Assembly (NCBI GenBank): GCA_964017065.1
Contig: OZ024792.1
Coordinates: 4,211,754 to 4,275,753 of the forward strand
Source: Haliclona indistincta
Taxonomy: Eukaryota; Porifera; Demospongiae; Haplosclerida; Chalinidae
Direction: 5' to 3'
DNA: 64,000 nucleotides
This document shows, piece after piece, positions 34,801-45,525 of the stretch (positions are counted from its first letter, which is position 1; every line of letters begins with the position of its first letter). The notes below the pieces were generated by a model that saw nothing but the letters and a program-made list of their open reading frames with translations, was not told where the DNA came from and did no database searches. Both the position numbers and the translations under genes were made by a program.

Positions 34801-37800
34801 CTTTAGTGACTGAGGTCACTCACATTCCTCAACCTACATGCTGACCAGCTTGCAGTGATGGAGGCCATGTTAAAACACTTTGATAACACCAGCTGAGTCA
34901 CAGCTGTCTGACTGTGTGACCTAACCCTTACACTTCAAAGGGAAACCATCTCACACAACACTGTAGCTGGAACTAACTTAGTGCACGTGCATACTCACTG
35001 ATTTCCTATTATTTAGCTTAGCCCAGGTGTATGTACTATGGTTCAGCTTTGTGCTGTCTACCACATGTGAGAGTTGCTTGAGAGCACATGTATGGTGCTT
35101 ACAATCTGTTGATCTCTTTGTGGTACAATGTCTGCACCTGTTGGTTTGGATTCCTCTAGCTTTATATAATATTTGTTGCCATTGTATGGTTGTCTATAAT
35201 AACTCTTCCAGTCTAAGCTATCACTTCTTTCTCTTACAGCTTACACATTCCAAGCCCAGGCCCTCACTAAGGTGCAGGACTATAAGGGCCAATGTGTTCT
35301 TGAAGTTTCACAAGGCTCTATATCAGTAAAAGTAGCTCCATGTTTGGACTTGACAACAGAGAACAGAGATCTTGGTACATGGCCGTTAGACTGCATTAGA
35401 CGTTTTAATACACAAGTAAGTCAAAGAAATCAGATTAGTGTTAAAGTGATGTTTTCTCATGCTAGGTTGGAGGTGTTTTTGTGTTCACCTCTGGACGAAG
35501 GGGTCCCGGAGGAGTCAGAGATTACCAGTTCAAGATGTCAGATGAGGATCTTGTCAACATTCAGCAAATATTAAACCAAAGAACAGGTCAGCAACACGTC
35601 TGAAATTGAATGTTCATTTCAGCTTCGCTGTTGATATTGCAACCCAACTGATTACAACTTTTTTCATCTTTAGGAGCAGTATTTGATGCACCAAATCGTT
35701 CATCGCGTGCCTCTAGTACCTCATCCTCCTCTTCCGTGCCTTCTTCCACAAGAACAGAATCGGTCTCTTCTATTGATGACAGACCGCCCATTCCTACCCC
35801 CACGTCCACTGACCCACCCTCATCATCACCGCACACTCGTCGCTCACGTGAATACACACCCACACCTCCTCCACCCTCACCTGGTGGTCGATCAGCCTCT
35901 CCAAGAACTGGTGCTGCTACGATCCATCGCATGCCCACCTCTCCCTCGCCTGTTTCTCCTGGTATTGGACGCACTCATTCTTCATCATCACTCTTACAAG
36001 ACTACAAATCACCCAGTCCTCTTCTACAAGGGACAGGCCCAGGGTTCAAAGATGATCACACTAACCCAACTTATCAACATCAATTTCCTCTTCATCCTGT
36101 TTCTGGTAGCGAATCGGCATCAGACAAACAGTTTCATACACTCCCGCCTGTTCTTGCCTCGCGCCAGCAACACCACCATTATGAGGAAGCTAAGGATGTC
36201 GTTGCTCCCAAGAAAAACCGCAAAGAAAAAGGGAAAAAGTCAAAGAAATTGCCTCAAGTTGCAGAGAAAGCTTCTGAAGGTTATGACAAGTTAGTTGATG
36301 TTCGTCCACAACTGTCATCTGTTCCAGAGGAACGAGACAGGTCTCGCTCGGAGGAATTTAACTCTCCCTCTCCAAGTGCAGTTCCAGTTTTGCAGCGCGC
36401 TACTACAGATCCATTAGCACATGTTGAGCTAAGACACAAGCCACAATCACCTCCTCCAGTTGTCGATCCTGATACATCTAGCCTTGACAATGGCTTGCGC
36501 AACTGGACAAAGACAGAGATCAAGCAAGTCAAGAAGCTACAACGCGAGACACTGATAAATTCATCACCGGTGACACATGAGCGTCGAGGAGCACAATACA
36601 CTGAAATAACACTACCAAACGATACTGGGTCAAACCCTCGTGACTCGACCAGCTCTGAGAGCTCTAGTCTATACGCTGTGCCGTCGTCCATTCCTGCTAC
36701 AACTGAGTTCACAGACGGTAGTAGCACATACGACATACCCTCATCTGCGAATCCCTCTGGGTTAGCTGTTCCTAATGGAATATTGGCTCATACACCTTCA
36801 CCTACCAACTCACGCTCACCTTCACCCTCGAACATATCCGCACCCACTGACTTAACTTACGATGTCCCCAGATCTTCACCTTCACTAAAGAAAAAGACTC
36901 CTCCACACAAGCCGCTTCCGCACCTTCCAGATGACTATGTGAATGTAACACTTCAACGCACAACCACTCAACTACCAACAGATGACCAAGAATACATAAA
37001 TATGAATGGAAAGGAGGAACAAGTTGATGATGTATACTCAGAGATTCCAGCTCACTTATCGAAGCCTTCCCTTCCCTCTGAACCCCGGCCACCAGTCAGA
37101 CCACCGGTCGATGTTGCTCAACAATGCGTTGACTCTGATTTGTACAGCAAAATTTCTGAGATTAGCCCCGGGCAGTTTGAAGAACAGCTTGCACGCAAAT
37201 CAGAAACACTTGCTCGTGAGCTAGCCTCGTCTGGCTATGAATATGTCAAGCCTGCTAAGACACCGCCTGTGATGAGTCCAAAGAGAACCACACCCCCTGC
37301 AAGTGACCCGCTCACTGATGAGTACATCGTGATGCAGGGCCGAGTCATCGCTAGTCCAACTCCTGTAACACCACCAGCTACCACAACAGTAGATGATGAC
37401 AATGAATACATTATTGTTAACAAATCCAAACCCAAGCAAGCTGCTGGGGTGGCTGTTCCTGGAGAGTCTTATGTCAATACACCGCCCAGGACTCGACGGG
37501 GAAATGATGGTTACGATGAAGTTGATGGCAGCACTATATTGGCTAATCAAACTCTACTGGCACGTCCTAGCTCTTCTCCCAAATCACATGATTATGAAAA
37601 TGCTTCAGTTATTCTTGCCCATAAGGAAGGTTCATCATCATCCATGGCCACAGAACCAACTGATGAATATGTAAATATTCCAGAATCTAAGCAACGTCGT
37701 GTTCGTGACGGCTATGAAGAGGTTAATCCAGCTGCATTGCGATACAGCCCGCCAAAATCCAATGCTCAAGCTACCAGCAGTGGACTGACTCCACCGAATG

Positions 37801-38351
37801 GTGTTCAGAGACTACACACAGCTGATGATGCATCTTCTCTAGCGCCAACAAAACAGCTGGATAAGCAGGCCAGTGCTGATATTGGTGACATGATTGAGGC
37901 TGATGTTTTGGAGGAGAGCTTTGTTCATACGAATGGTGATGAAGATGAGTATATGGTAATGCGACCACAGCGACAGCTATCATCATCATCAACGGAAGAT
38001 GCTTCCTCCTCTCCTCCAACTCGTACTAATGGCCATAAGCCCATCCCAATCAAGGTTTCAGCGGAGAACAGAAAGCGTAGTCTAACAGTTGGTAATACTC
38101 CAGACAGCATTCCAAAGAAGCATACTTATGAAAACATTAAAGAACAGATTTTCATCCCCCAATCTCCTCCTTTAATTGACTCCGCCTTGTCTAAAAAGCC
38201 CATGCCGTTACCTAGACCCACTGGGTACTGTAAGAAATCATCTTCAAATTCTGAAGAACCTATTGTACGAAAAATGGTCCGAGCTTTCTCCAAACCAGTC
38301 TTTAGTCCATCTACTGATAATGGTGCAGTGCGTCGTACCAATAGCCAATGA
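31855..38351 (+). CDS. Docking protein with IRS-type PTB domain and about 14 tyrosine motifs
   Basis: Four coding exons: 31855-32089, 35240-35415, 35466-35586, 35674-38351; 3210 nt, 1069 aa. The ATG at 31855 is the nearest plausible start (MSVILQAAIPSSG); an in-frame ATG upstream at about 31741 is possible. The PTB domain is read from YTFQAQALTKVQDYKG, TWPLDCIRRF and FVFTSGRRGPGG, the DOK/IRS-type fingerprint. No PH domain is visible before it. The single 2.68-kb last exon encodes a disordered region with YVNV, YINM, YSEI, YSKI, YVKP, YIVM, YIIV, YVNT, YDEV, YENA, YVNI, YEEV, YMVM and YENI. Several fit SH2 sites for Grb2 (YxN) and PI3K (YxxM). It would act under a receptor tyrosine kinase as an IRS/DOK/FRS2-style hub; that role is inference. 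Confidence 0.85.
32090..35239 (+). other. Long intron 1 of the docking-protein gene, no exon seen
   Basis: 3.15 kb, the largest clean intron on this strand. Short open frames inside (for example 33101-33367, 33456-33716) have no splice context or family features. It could hold an alternative promoter, but I see no specific element. Confidence 0.5.
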
Positions 38352-38620
38352 ATTACCGACCATGGACATAATAGAGTATATTTGTGAACTTATGAAATTC
38401 TGTTTGTATGTCACAGTTCGATTGTGTTGTGTGTTTGTGTGCACTTCGTATTGCATTGATTTACTTGTTCTGTATCATATTATTTCATGCCATGAATTTG
38501 TTCCTTGCCGGTGGTAATACAGTACAGGTCATGTGGTGTGCATGCATTCCTGGGTAGACCAATATCTTCGAGTGTCTGTCGATGTCCCGGTAAACAAGGC
38601 GAGAACATCGGTAGACAGCC

Positions 38621-40569
38621 ATGGATCAAGGTTAGCTCGCTGAACCATAATACCAATGGCGTCGATTGTGTCAACTATGCAGAGCATTTTATAAGCGAGC
38701 ACCAAAATGTGTCGGTTGAAACGAACCAGGTTAGTGAAGGACCAACCACAGTAAACTACCTATACTACGCATTGTAGGCGGGTTACCGTTCGATATGAAT
38801 ATTAATGAGTTAAATTCTTTTGTTTGACAGAAACTATTACAGAGTACAATACTTGTTATGGAGCATGCTGACGTGCATCCATGCTTCACTAGCGACTTTC
38901 AACAAGATCTGCAAACCGAGAAGTGCGCGTGATCTCTGGAACGCTGTAGCAATTTTTCGAACCAAATTTCTCGACGTGCAGCAATAGCACGTCTACAATA
39001 AAGCGCTGTACTTCAAGCCAAGGACACTGCCGAGGGCATGACGAGGCCTTTTTTCGCTTTTTTTCTCGAGTCCTGAGTTATCGTCGACGAACGAAGAATG
39101 TTTGCTAGTGACCCGCGCTTTAGAATTCATAAAAAATCTACAAGAGCAAAATTCAAAAAAAGGCGTCGTCATTCCCTCGGCAGTGTCCTTGGCTTGAAGT
39201 ACAGCGCTTTATTGTAGACGTGCTATTGCTGCACGTCGAGAAATTTGGTTCGAAAAATTGCTACAGCGTTCCAGAGATCGCGCGCACTTCTCGGTTTGCA
39301 GATCTTGTTGAAAGTCGCTAGTGAAGCATGGACGCACGTCAGCATGCTCCATAACAAGTATTGTACTCTGTAATAGTTTCTGTCAAAAGTTACAAACAAA
39401 AGAAATTAACTCATTAATATTCATATCGAACGGTAACCCGCCACCTTAAGACTCGCAGCACCTGTTGATTTGGTACTTTTTATACTGTCTGAAACATCTC
39501 TCACTATACTGGTCGTATCATATCTGGCAATCAAGTAAGACTATTATCTAATGATTAGCATTATTAAATCAAACAATAATGTTTCACTGCAGAAAACTCC
39601 GCACATCAGAAGCTGGGCAAATGGTTCTCAACATGTCAGCTTCATTGATGCTTCATCATTTGGCACTGTTAATGTATACTGCTATAATAATAACTGATGA
39701 TGGAATTCCAGAATTGTGCATTGTAGTTGAGACACTAGTCCTTTATTCAGGACTTGTGCTCATGCTCCTGATGTGTGCAGAGGCTGTCAACATGTTCTTT
39801 AAGATTGTAATAGTGTTTAAGATCATCGACAACTATGTTTTAAAGGCATCAATCGTGGCTTGGAGTAAGTTATTATTATTGCTGGTAGTTATAAATATTT
39901 GCTCGTTAATTTGCAGTAACCCCAATATTTCTAGTGGGTATTTCTACAAGCATCAATTTTTATGATGTCATCAGAGAACAAAGGTATAATTCAAAAATCA
40001 TGATGTCTGTGATTAATTATGATGTCTATTGCTTGCATCAATATTTCATTGCTTGCTCTTGAAAACTGAAAATGCAAATGATGTCTATAATTATATATTT
40101 TTGCAGTTGTATTCCAGAAAATAATATCATAAACAACAACACCACCGGACTAGTCGCTTTTGGCATATTAACACAGCTGGCTATTTGGATCATGTTCTTT
40201 GTTATTTCTGTTGCACTTTTTAGAAGTAGTCACAGGACAATCACTACTCAAAAAAATTCAACACGAATGAGAGAGTTCCAAAAAAATGTGCGAGTCCTCT
40301 TTATAGTATCGGTACTGCTCGGACTACCATGGATAATTATATTGGTTGGATATTTTATCCGATCTATTCCCACTGTTGGCAATATAATTTTGTTCGTAGC
40401 TGGAGTCATTGACTACTCACAGGGCCCATTACTGTTTCTAGTGCAAGGAGCTCGACTAACAGAGGTACGACAGCTGTGGAAAAGATTGCTGTGGAAAAGA
40501 TGTGGTGCAGCAGATAATACGAACTCTCGACAAATAGTTGGATCACGTGATACAATAGACAATCTATAA
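38621..40569 (+). CDS. 7TM receptor-like protein, array copy 1
   Basis: Six exons: 38621-38630, 38683-38729, 39458-39534, 39593-39864, 39917-39983, 40107-40569; 936 nt, 311 aa in one frame. The first exon is only 10 nt (MDQ + G), then EHFISEHQNVS with an N-glycosylation sequon. TM1 reads FFILSETSLTILVVSYLAIK. The KKLRTSEAGQMVLNMSASL loop, C..VETLVLYSGLVLMLLMCAEA (TM3), LLGLPWIIIL (TM6) and SQGPLLFLVQGARLTEVRQLWKR (TM7/helix 8) recall adhesion/secretin-class GPCRs, but there is no GPS or large ectodomain. Compared with copy 2, exon 3 starts at an internal AG and one extra T (39476-39481) restores the frame. A near-palindrome fills intron 2. Ligand unknown. Confidence 0.8.
38777..39441. mobile_element. 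665-bp near-perfect palindrome (foldback/MITE-like)
   Basis: Arms 38777-39055 and about 39154-39441 are inverted copies of each other with few mismatches. The outer ends are GGCGGGTTACCGTTCGA and its complement; the centre of about 100 bp is T/A-rich with no coding capacity. No convincing target duplication was seen. It lies in intron 2 of 7TM copy 1, its right end 16 bp from the exon that encodes TM1. Class undetermined. Confidence 0.9.
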
Positions 40570-41562
40570 ATAAGTTATATACTTATTCATTTATAGTTTT
40601 GTACTCTCTCCTCTCTGTAAACTGACTAGATGGGCACTGAAATCAATAATAGCGTTATTATCTAGTATGGTACCAAGGTGCTGATGCTGACTAGTTCTCA
40701 TAATTACAGACTGTCAGCTAGTTCGGCTCTAGTTGTCACATGCTGATATTGTTCTCTGTATCATCATAAATATTTACACGATGGTATGTAATACAGCCCA
40801 GGGTCATGTGCGTGCGTAGCCTCGTACCCAGGCTCTATTGAGTGGGCGGATTATAGAGCCTGGTTTATACTGTCTGCGCATGCGTTTAATTTCTTGCTTT
40901 ACCAAGAATATCACGGATTCTTGTTCATCTTTGTGTTATGTATACGCTCAATGACGTAGGGTTTCCGGTGAGCGCTAATAGCTGAATGCTAACCCCAGAA
41001 CTAAAGCAGGTCTCTCCAGAGCGACAGCCTCTTCTCCTATTTATAACAATTGTGTTAGTCAGGTTGATATCTGTAACAGTTATTTCTAACAGACTGCTGA
41101 TTCGTGACGATATACATCGGTAAGTTTGATAATAACTGGATTTTCTATGCACGGCGATGGCGATCGTGGCTCGTACATGGCATAAACGACACAGCAGTGT
41201 GATCTGGGGCCAATACTCCTGAAGACTTGAGTCGCTTGACTCTACAGCAACTCTGTTATTGGGGCGCGCCATCTTTTTTTGACGTCTTAGCTGCAAACAT
41301 GCACATCGGGAAACGTCATTCGATCGTTACGCCCACCATCACCCACTCAAATAATTGCAAATTCTGCCATAATTAAACGCATGCGCAAACAGTATAAACC
41401 AGGCTCTAAAATTTAGAGCCTGGGGACGAGGCTAGTGCGTGCGAGGTATAGACAATAATACTGGAGCTTGATATCCGACGAGTGTAACGTATAACAAGGT
41501 GAGAACATCATACTGAATTGACGTAGACACTACAACTGGCTATTGTTACAATCCGGCGAAAC
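40570..41562. other. Intergenic between 7TM copies 1 and 2, largely a foldback element
   Basis: No gene supported. Most of it is the inverted-repeat element at 40811-41443, listed separately; the rest is 3' flank of copy 1 and promoter of copy 2. The open frame at 40925-41296 (-) lies inside the element and has no recognisable features. Confidence 0.5.
40811..41443. mobile_element. MITE-like element with about 80-bp inverted ends
   Basis: Left arm 40811-40890 (CGTGCGTAGCCTCGTACCCAG...GCGCATGCGTTTAAT) and right arm about 41371-41443 (AATTAAACGCATGCGC...TGGGGACGAGGCTA) are inverted copies. Further inner pairing exists (TTGAGTGGGCGG against CACCCACTCAA). Interior about 480 bp without a transposase. 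Ends partly palindromic in themselves (AGGCTCTA...TAGAGCCT). Confidence 0.8.
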
Positions 41563-42326
41563 CATGGACCAAGGTTAGTCTTACTCGACAAACGATGATG
41601 CCGGGAGTAACACGATTGCAGAGCATTTCATAAGCGACCTCAAAAATGCTTCTTCAGTTGAACTTGAAGCAAACCAGGTTAGTCTCCTGGGCTATCTCAA
41701 AAACCGAAAATAAGCCCTGTCCTTTTTAGACTGAAATTGACTGGGTGAGGCTTTCAACACCCGTCCATCTAGTCATAGATAATAACCATAAGAGGATAGG
41801 AAACTGCATGCTGCAATACATTTAGTCGCGGCCCGTCCGTGTTTAAGAATTTCGCACCTTCGCACCTTCAGAGGTCACGGTTGTTCGGAGGATATACCGT
41901 CTCTTTTCGGCTGATATCTATCTTTGGAGTCAGTGGAGAAAGCTAGGAACTAGAGAAACTGTGGACCAGAAGTTGTAGACGATGGTGAGCGATTGTTAAA
42001 AGCGATAAGTCACGGCTGTTTGCTGATTTGAATACTTTTATGCTAGCTTACCTGAGGTCACTGACTTTTCCAGACTGTAACTCTTTTTTGCAACAACGTA
42101 TTGACTCACTGAAACAATTTTCTAGAAGAATGTGGTTTTTATTGTTGCGTAGGTATAGTTTGGTTCTTGTATTTTGTTGTTTAAGCTGAATATCAAGTTT
42201 TAAAGGCATGGTATTGGTATCCTATCATTGTGTGTATGAAATATAGCTAGAATATCAGGCAATGTGTTCATTTTATTTCATCTATAGATCTATTTATCTT
42301 GAGCGCTGTACATTCTTCGAAGGAGT

Positions 42327-42572
42327 GTGCATCAGCCTGTGTTGATGACGTGCTTTACCTGTGTTGATGACGTGCTTCAGCTTTTGCGTCAGTTAGATGC
42401 TAGCAAGATCTGTACTGGTAACAGAAGTGAGCGATTCAGTTATCTCGCACAATCGCACAAAGGTGTATTCAAAGATAAAAGAGGTAAACAAATTTATCGA
42501 AAGTCTTACTCGGATCATGTATGTTTTTCTATAGGGAAGATGAGTATTCGTCATGTGAACTGTCATTATTGA
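42327..42572 (+). CDS. Short ORF in the TIR element, possible exon
   Basis: Open frame with a plausible protein stretch (ICTGNRSERFSYLAQSHKG, then VFKDKRGKQIYRK). Segments of the form C-G-N-x-(D/S)-E-(K/R)-F...KGxFxDxxGK recur, from memory, in repetitive uncharacterised proteins of marine invertebrates, but I cannot check this. The start is unclear: a 21-bp direct duplication (CCTGTGTTGATGACGTGCTT) lies across it, and no ATG start is compelling. Function unknown. Confidence 0.35.
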   Translation: MHQPVLMTCFTCVDDVLQLLRQLDASKICTGNRSERFSYLAQSHKGVFKDKRGKQIYRKSYSDHVCFSIGKMSIRHVNCHY

Positions 42573-42729
42573 TTATTCGTCATGTGAACTGTCATTATTC
42601 GTCATTATGATCTCTTGCGATGACATAGAACCGCTTTCCAAGACGTACACGCAAGCGTTCTCATAGAGAAATGTTGTAATTCTACTATAATTTTCATGAA
42701 AATTAAAATAATAAATGATTTTAAAAATA

Positions 42730-43755
42730 CTAGTCAAGCTCTACGTCATCATGATGTTGACTACTAGTTGTTGGTAAGAGTTGCTTTCTGAGTCCTTTTG
42801 ACTTTTGCAAGCTCTTCTTGTGTGCCTGTTTGTACTTTTCAATCCATCCAGATGCGAAGGAAAAGCCTCGCATTGTAATGTAATGTTCAGTGATCAAAAC
42901 TAAAATTGCCTTGCTCTCTTCTTCTTCCCATTCAGCTGACAGTAATGCCCAATAAAATAAGACATCCTCGTTTTCTGTTATTTTCTTCACCAACTCCTGT
43001 TTCATACGTACGAGCTGAGATGGGTGTTTTTCAAAAAAGATTTTAACTACCAATTCCATTGAGACAAACACACCATATGTCATATCGTCAACGTGTGTCA
43101 ATCCACCCCTGTCAACAAGTGATGTCCAGTCCTCGGATTCATCTTTACTTACATCTTTATTGTTGTTTAACTCGGACAAACAAGTAATCATTTCCTTCTT
43201 CAAAGGATCAGCAGACCTCTTTAATTTCCTTAATAATGCTTTAATAACATACCCTGCTGTATAGCGAAGAGCGTTTTTTTCTTCGAAAGTCAGCGATGCA
43301 TCAAAATCCCTTTCTTCTTGCACATTCAGCTGGCTGTTGCGTTTGATTAGCACATCAAATACACGATCTACCACAAACTGGTAAAATATTGGAGATGAAG
43401 ACACTTGAATACTTTCTGTCAGAAATTTAAACCACTTTGTCCGAAAAGCTTGTGTTGAGCGCACTTTAAAAAAAGCTTCCCACATTATCTCCCTGCTACG
43501 TCTGAAACATTCATGAGGTTTGAAACAGTTTTCTAGCTGCGAGATTAAATCTTCTGCAAAGTGGCCAAAAGCTACCTGATTTTCTGACTCGGCCGACCAT
43601 TCGAGAAATTTTTCTGCCATTGTGATCGCATCTTTTTCAAACCCTCCATCCGTTATAACTTCCTGCACTGCTGCCCGCACAATTTCTTTAATTCCTAAAG
43701 AAAAACGATTGTTTATAATCATCAGGAATATACAGTGAAAAACCTGATAATCCAA
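42730..43755 (-). CDS. Element-encoded protein of unknown function
   Basis: Single open frame of up to 341 codons inside the TIR element. The C-terminal part looks like real protein, with LTFEEKNALRYTAGYVIKAL followed by LRKLKRS. The RY-x-A-G-Y-V phrase is reminiscent of C-terminal segments in eukaryotic transposon proteins (THAP/P or Kolobok-like). The first residues (HCIFLMIINNR) look like intron sequence, and an acceptor near 43700 may be the true exon edge. No DDE residues can be assigned with confidence. Base composition is A+T-rich like its surroundings. Confidence 0.5.
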   Translation of the reverse strand: MDYQVFHCIFLMIINNRFSLGIKEIVRAAVQEVITDGGFEKDAITMAEKFLEWSAESENQVAFGHFAEDLISQLENCFKPHECFRRSREIMWEAFFKVRSTQAFRTKWFKFLTESIQVSSSPIFYQFVVDRVFDVLIKRNSQLNVQEERDFDASLTFEEKNALRYTAGYVIKALLRKLKRSADPLKKEMITCLSELNNNKDVSKDESEDWTSLVDRGGLTHVDDMTYGVFVSMELVVKIFFEKHPSQLVRMKQELVKKITENEDVLFYWALLSAEWEEEESKAILVLITEHYITMRGFSFASGWIEKYKQAHKKSLQKSKGLRKQLLPTTSSQHHDDVELD

Positions 43756-44903
43756 GCTTCGGTAACGCCTTCACGAAAGTTCCTGAGCACCGCGCCATGC
43801 TTGACTCGCGAAATTAACCCTTTATGTCATTCATACGTAATAAAGTAGATTCCAGGTTAAAAACTGACTAAACACGGAGTGCCCGCGTTAACGTGCTAGA
43901 ATGTGCCTAGTGCCCAATCCTCTTATGGTTATTATCTATGATCTAGTACTTTTCATACTCTCTGAAATATCTCTTACTATACTGGTTATATCTTACTTAG
44001 CAAACCAGTAAGAAGACATTACCATGCATGGCAATCAATGTAAATTATGTTTCACAGTAAGCTCCGCACATCAGAAGCTGGACAAATGGTTCTCAACATG
44101 TCAGCTTCATTGATACTTCATCATTTGGTTCTAATAGTATATACTACTATTTCATTTGTCATTTCTGAAGACGATGAAATTCTGGAATTGTGCATTGTAG
44201 TTGAGACACTAGCTCTTTATTCAGGACTTGTGCTCATGCTCCTGATGTGTGCAGAGGCTGTCAACATGTTTTTCAAGATAGTAATTGTGTTCATGACCAT
44301 CAACAATTACGTTTTAAAGGCATCTATTGTGGCTTGGAGTAAGTTAATTAACAGTTAATAAAATTAATTAATAATGCAATTTTCTTAACTTGCAGTAACT
44401 CCAATATTTCTAGTGGGTATTAATACTAGCATCACTTTCTATAACTTTATTATAGAACAAAGGTAACAGTGGCTAATCACCAACCTAACTTTGTCAACAT
44501 ATTTTTTGCTAGATGTGCTCTACAAGAGATAAACATAAAGGTCATTGGACTGTTCATCATTGGCATATCAGCACAGCTGGCTATTTGGATTATATTTATT
44601 ATTATCACAATTACAATGTTAAAAGGTAGTCGCAAAGCGATCATTTCTCAAAAGAATTCAACACGAATGAAAGAGTTGCAGAAAAATGTGCGAGTTCTCT
44701 TTACACTGTCAGTATTGTTTGGACTACCTTGGATATTTGTGTTGTGTGCACATTTTATTCAATCTCTTCCCAACATTGGCAGAATAATTTTGTTCATAGC
44801 TGGAGTCATTGACTACTCACAGGGCCCATTACTGTTTCTAGTGCAAGGAGCTCGACTAACAGAGGTACGGCAGCTGTGGAAAAGATGGCTGTGCTGCAGC
44901 TAA

Positions 44904-45525
44904 CTCTCGACAAATGACTATACATAATTTATCACTTAGTTCATTATTATCATTTGTTGTATTTCATATCACTATGTTGATACTACAGGCAACAATTTTG
45001 TGATTAAACCCAACCGATGATGAGTTCTGTAGTCAGAAAAATTAAAGTAGTCAAAGAATAAGTTATATAGTGACCATTATCTCATTTAAATGTTGCAACT
45101 TAGGATCTACTACTGTACCTCTCAAACATGAGAAAAAAAATCAGAAGATAATCTTCAACTCGAGCCTCATTCAATGATTCATTGATTCATTTCTCACTCT
45201 CATAATATTACTTGCCCTGACCAACCTATTGAACACAACTATTTGCTCAAGTCTGCCCAGTAAAAGTTTACACAGACAACAAGTGGAACTTAAATCCGTT
45301 GATCACATGAATGAGCGACATTATTAACATACTTGTCAACATCATTTTGGTACAGGTTTAAATATTCTTCCGTCTAGGAGCGTACATTTCAGAGAATACT
45401 GATGTTTGTTCCTGTAATTTGTCTAGACGCCATATTCTTGCCAATTTGGAAACAGACAACTTAGGAAGCTCGCTTCGGGTATAAATTCGAAGCCAAAGCT
45501 CACTCAGTGACAAAAACTAATAGGT
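44904..45525. other. Intergenic between 7TM copies 2 and 3
   Basis: About 620 bp without a supported gene; 3' flank of copy 2 and promoter of copy 3 (TATA-like box at 45480-45486). Confidence 0.5.
45480..45486 (+). promoter_or_regulatory. TATA-like box of 7TM copy 3
   Basis: TATAAAT 40 bp before the copy 3 ATG at 45526, inside GGGTATAAATTCG. Placement fits a short 5' UTR; inferred from motif only. Confidence 0.45.

Larger units (their letters stand above)
41774..43940. mobile_element. 2.17-kb DNA transposon-like element, 24-bp TIRs, 7-bp TSD
   Basis: Positions 41774-41797 and 43917-43940 are perfect 24-bp inverted repeats (outer bases CATAGATAATAACC). Direct copies of ATCTAGT flank the element at 41767-41773 and 43941-43947. 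The interior has one long minus-strand ORF and a short plus-strand ORF, listed separately; neither shows a transposase triad I can name, so the superfamily is open. A 7-8 bp duplication suits hAT, P or related classes. It sits in the coding exon of 7TM copy 2. Confidence 0.9.
41563..44903 (+). pseudogene. 7TM receptor-like protein, array copy 2, interrupted by a TIR element in exon 3
   Basis: Exons: 41563-41572, 41622-41677, 41730-41773 continuing at 43948-44007, 44058-44338, 44396-44462, 44513-44903. Leaving out the 2167-bp element and one copy of its 7-bp target duplication, they total 909 nt, 302 aa in a single frame. Without that the exon runs into the element and the frame ends, so this allele should not give a normal receptor. 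Tiny first exon, EHFISDLKNASS sequon segment, TM1 LFILSEISLTILVISYLA, and TM2-TM7 are very close to copy 1 (for example SQGPLLFLVQGARLTEVRQLWKR). The element may be polymorphic, in which case this is an insertion allele and not a fixed pseudogene. Confidence 0.8.

Noticed and set aside
35588..37550. Several ORFs of 60-200 codons overlapping the docking-protein exon in other frames
   Set aside because: Shadows of a Ser/Pro-rich 2.68-kb exon whose own frame is continuous and phase-consistent.
38505..38777. 90-codon plus-strand ORF at the start of 7TM copy 1
   Set aside because: Reads through the 52-bp first intron; the 10-nt exon plus 38683-38729 gives the segment shared with copy 2.
40925..41296. 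Minus-strand ORF between 7TM copies 1 and 2
   Set aside because: Lies inside the MITE-like element; composition and lack of motifs argue against coding.
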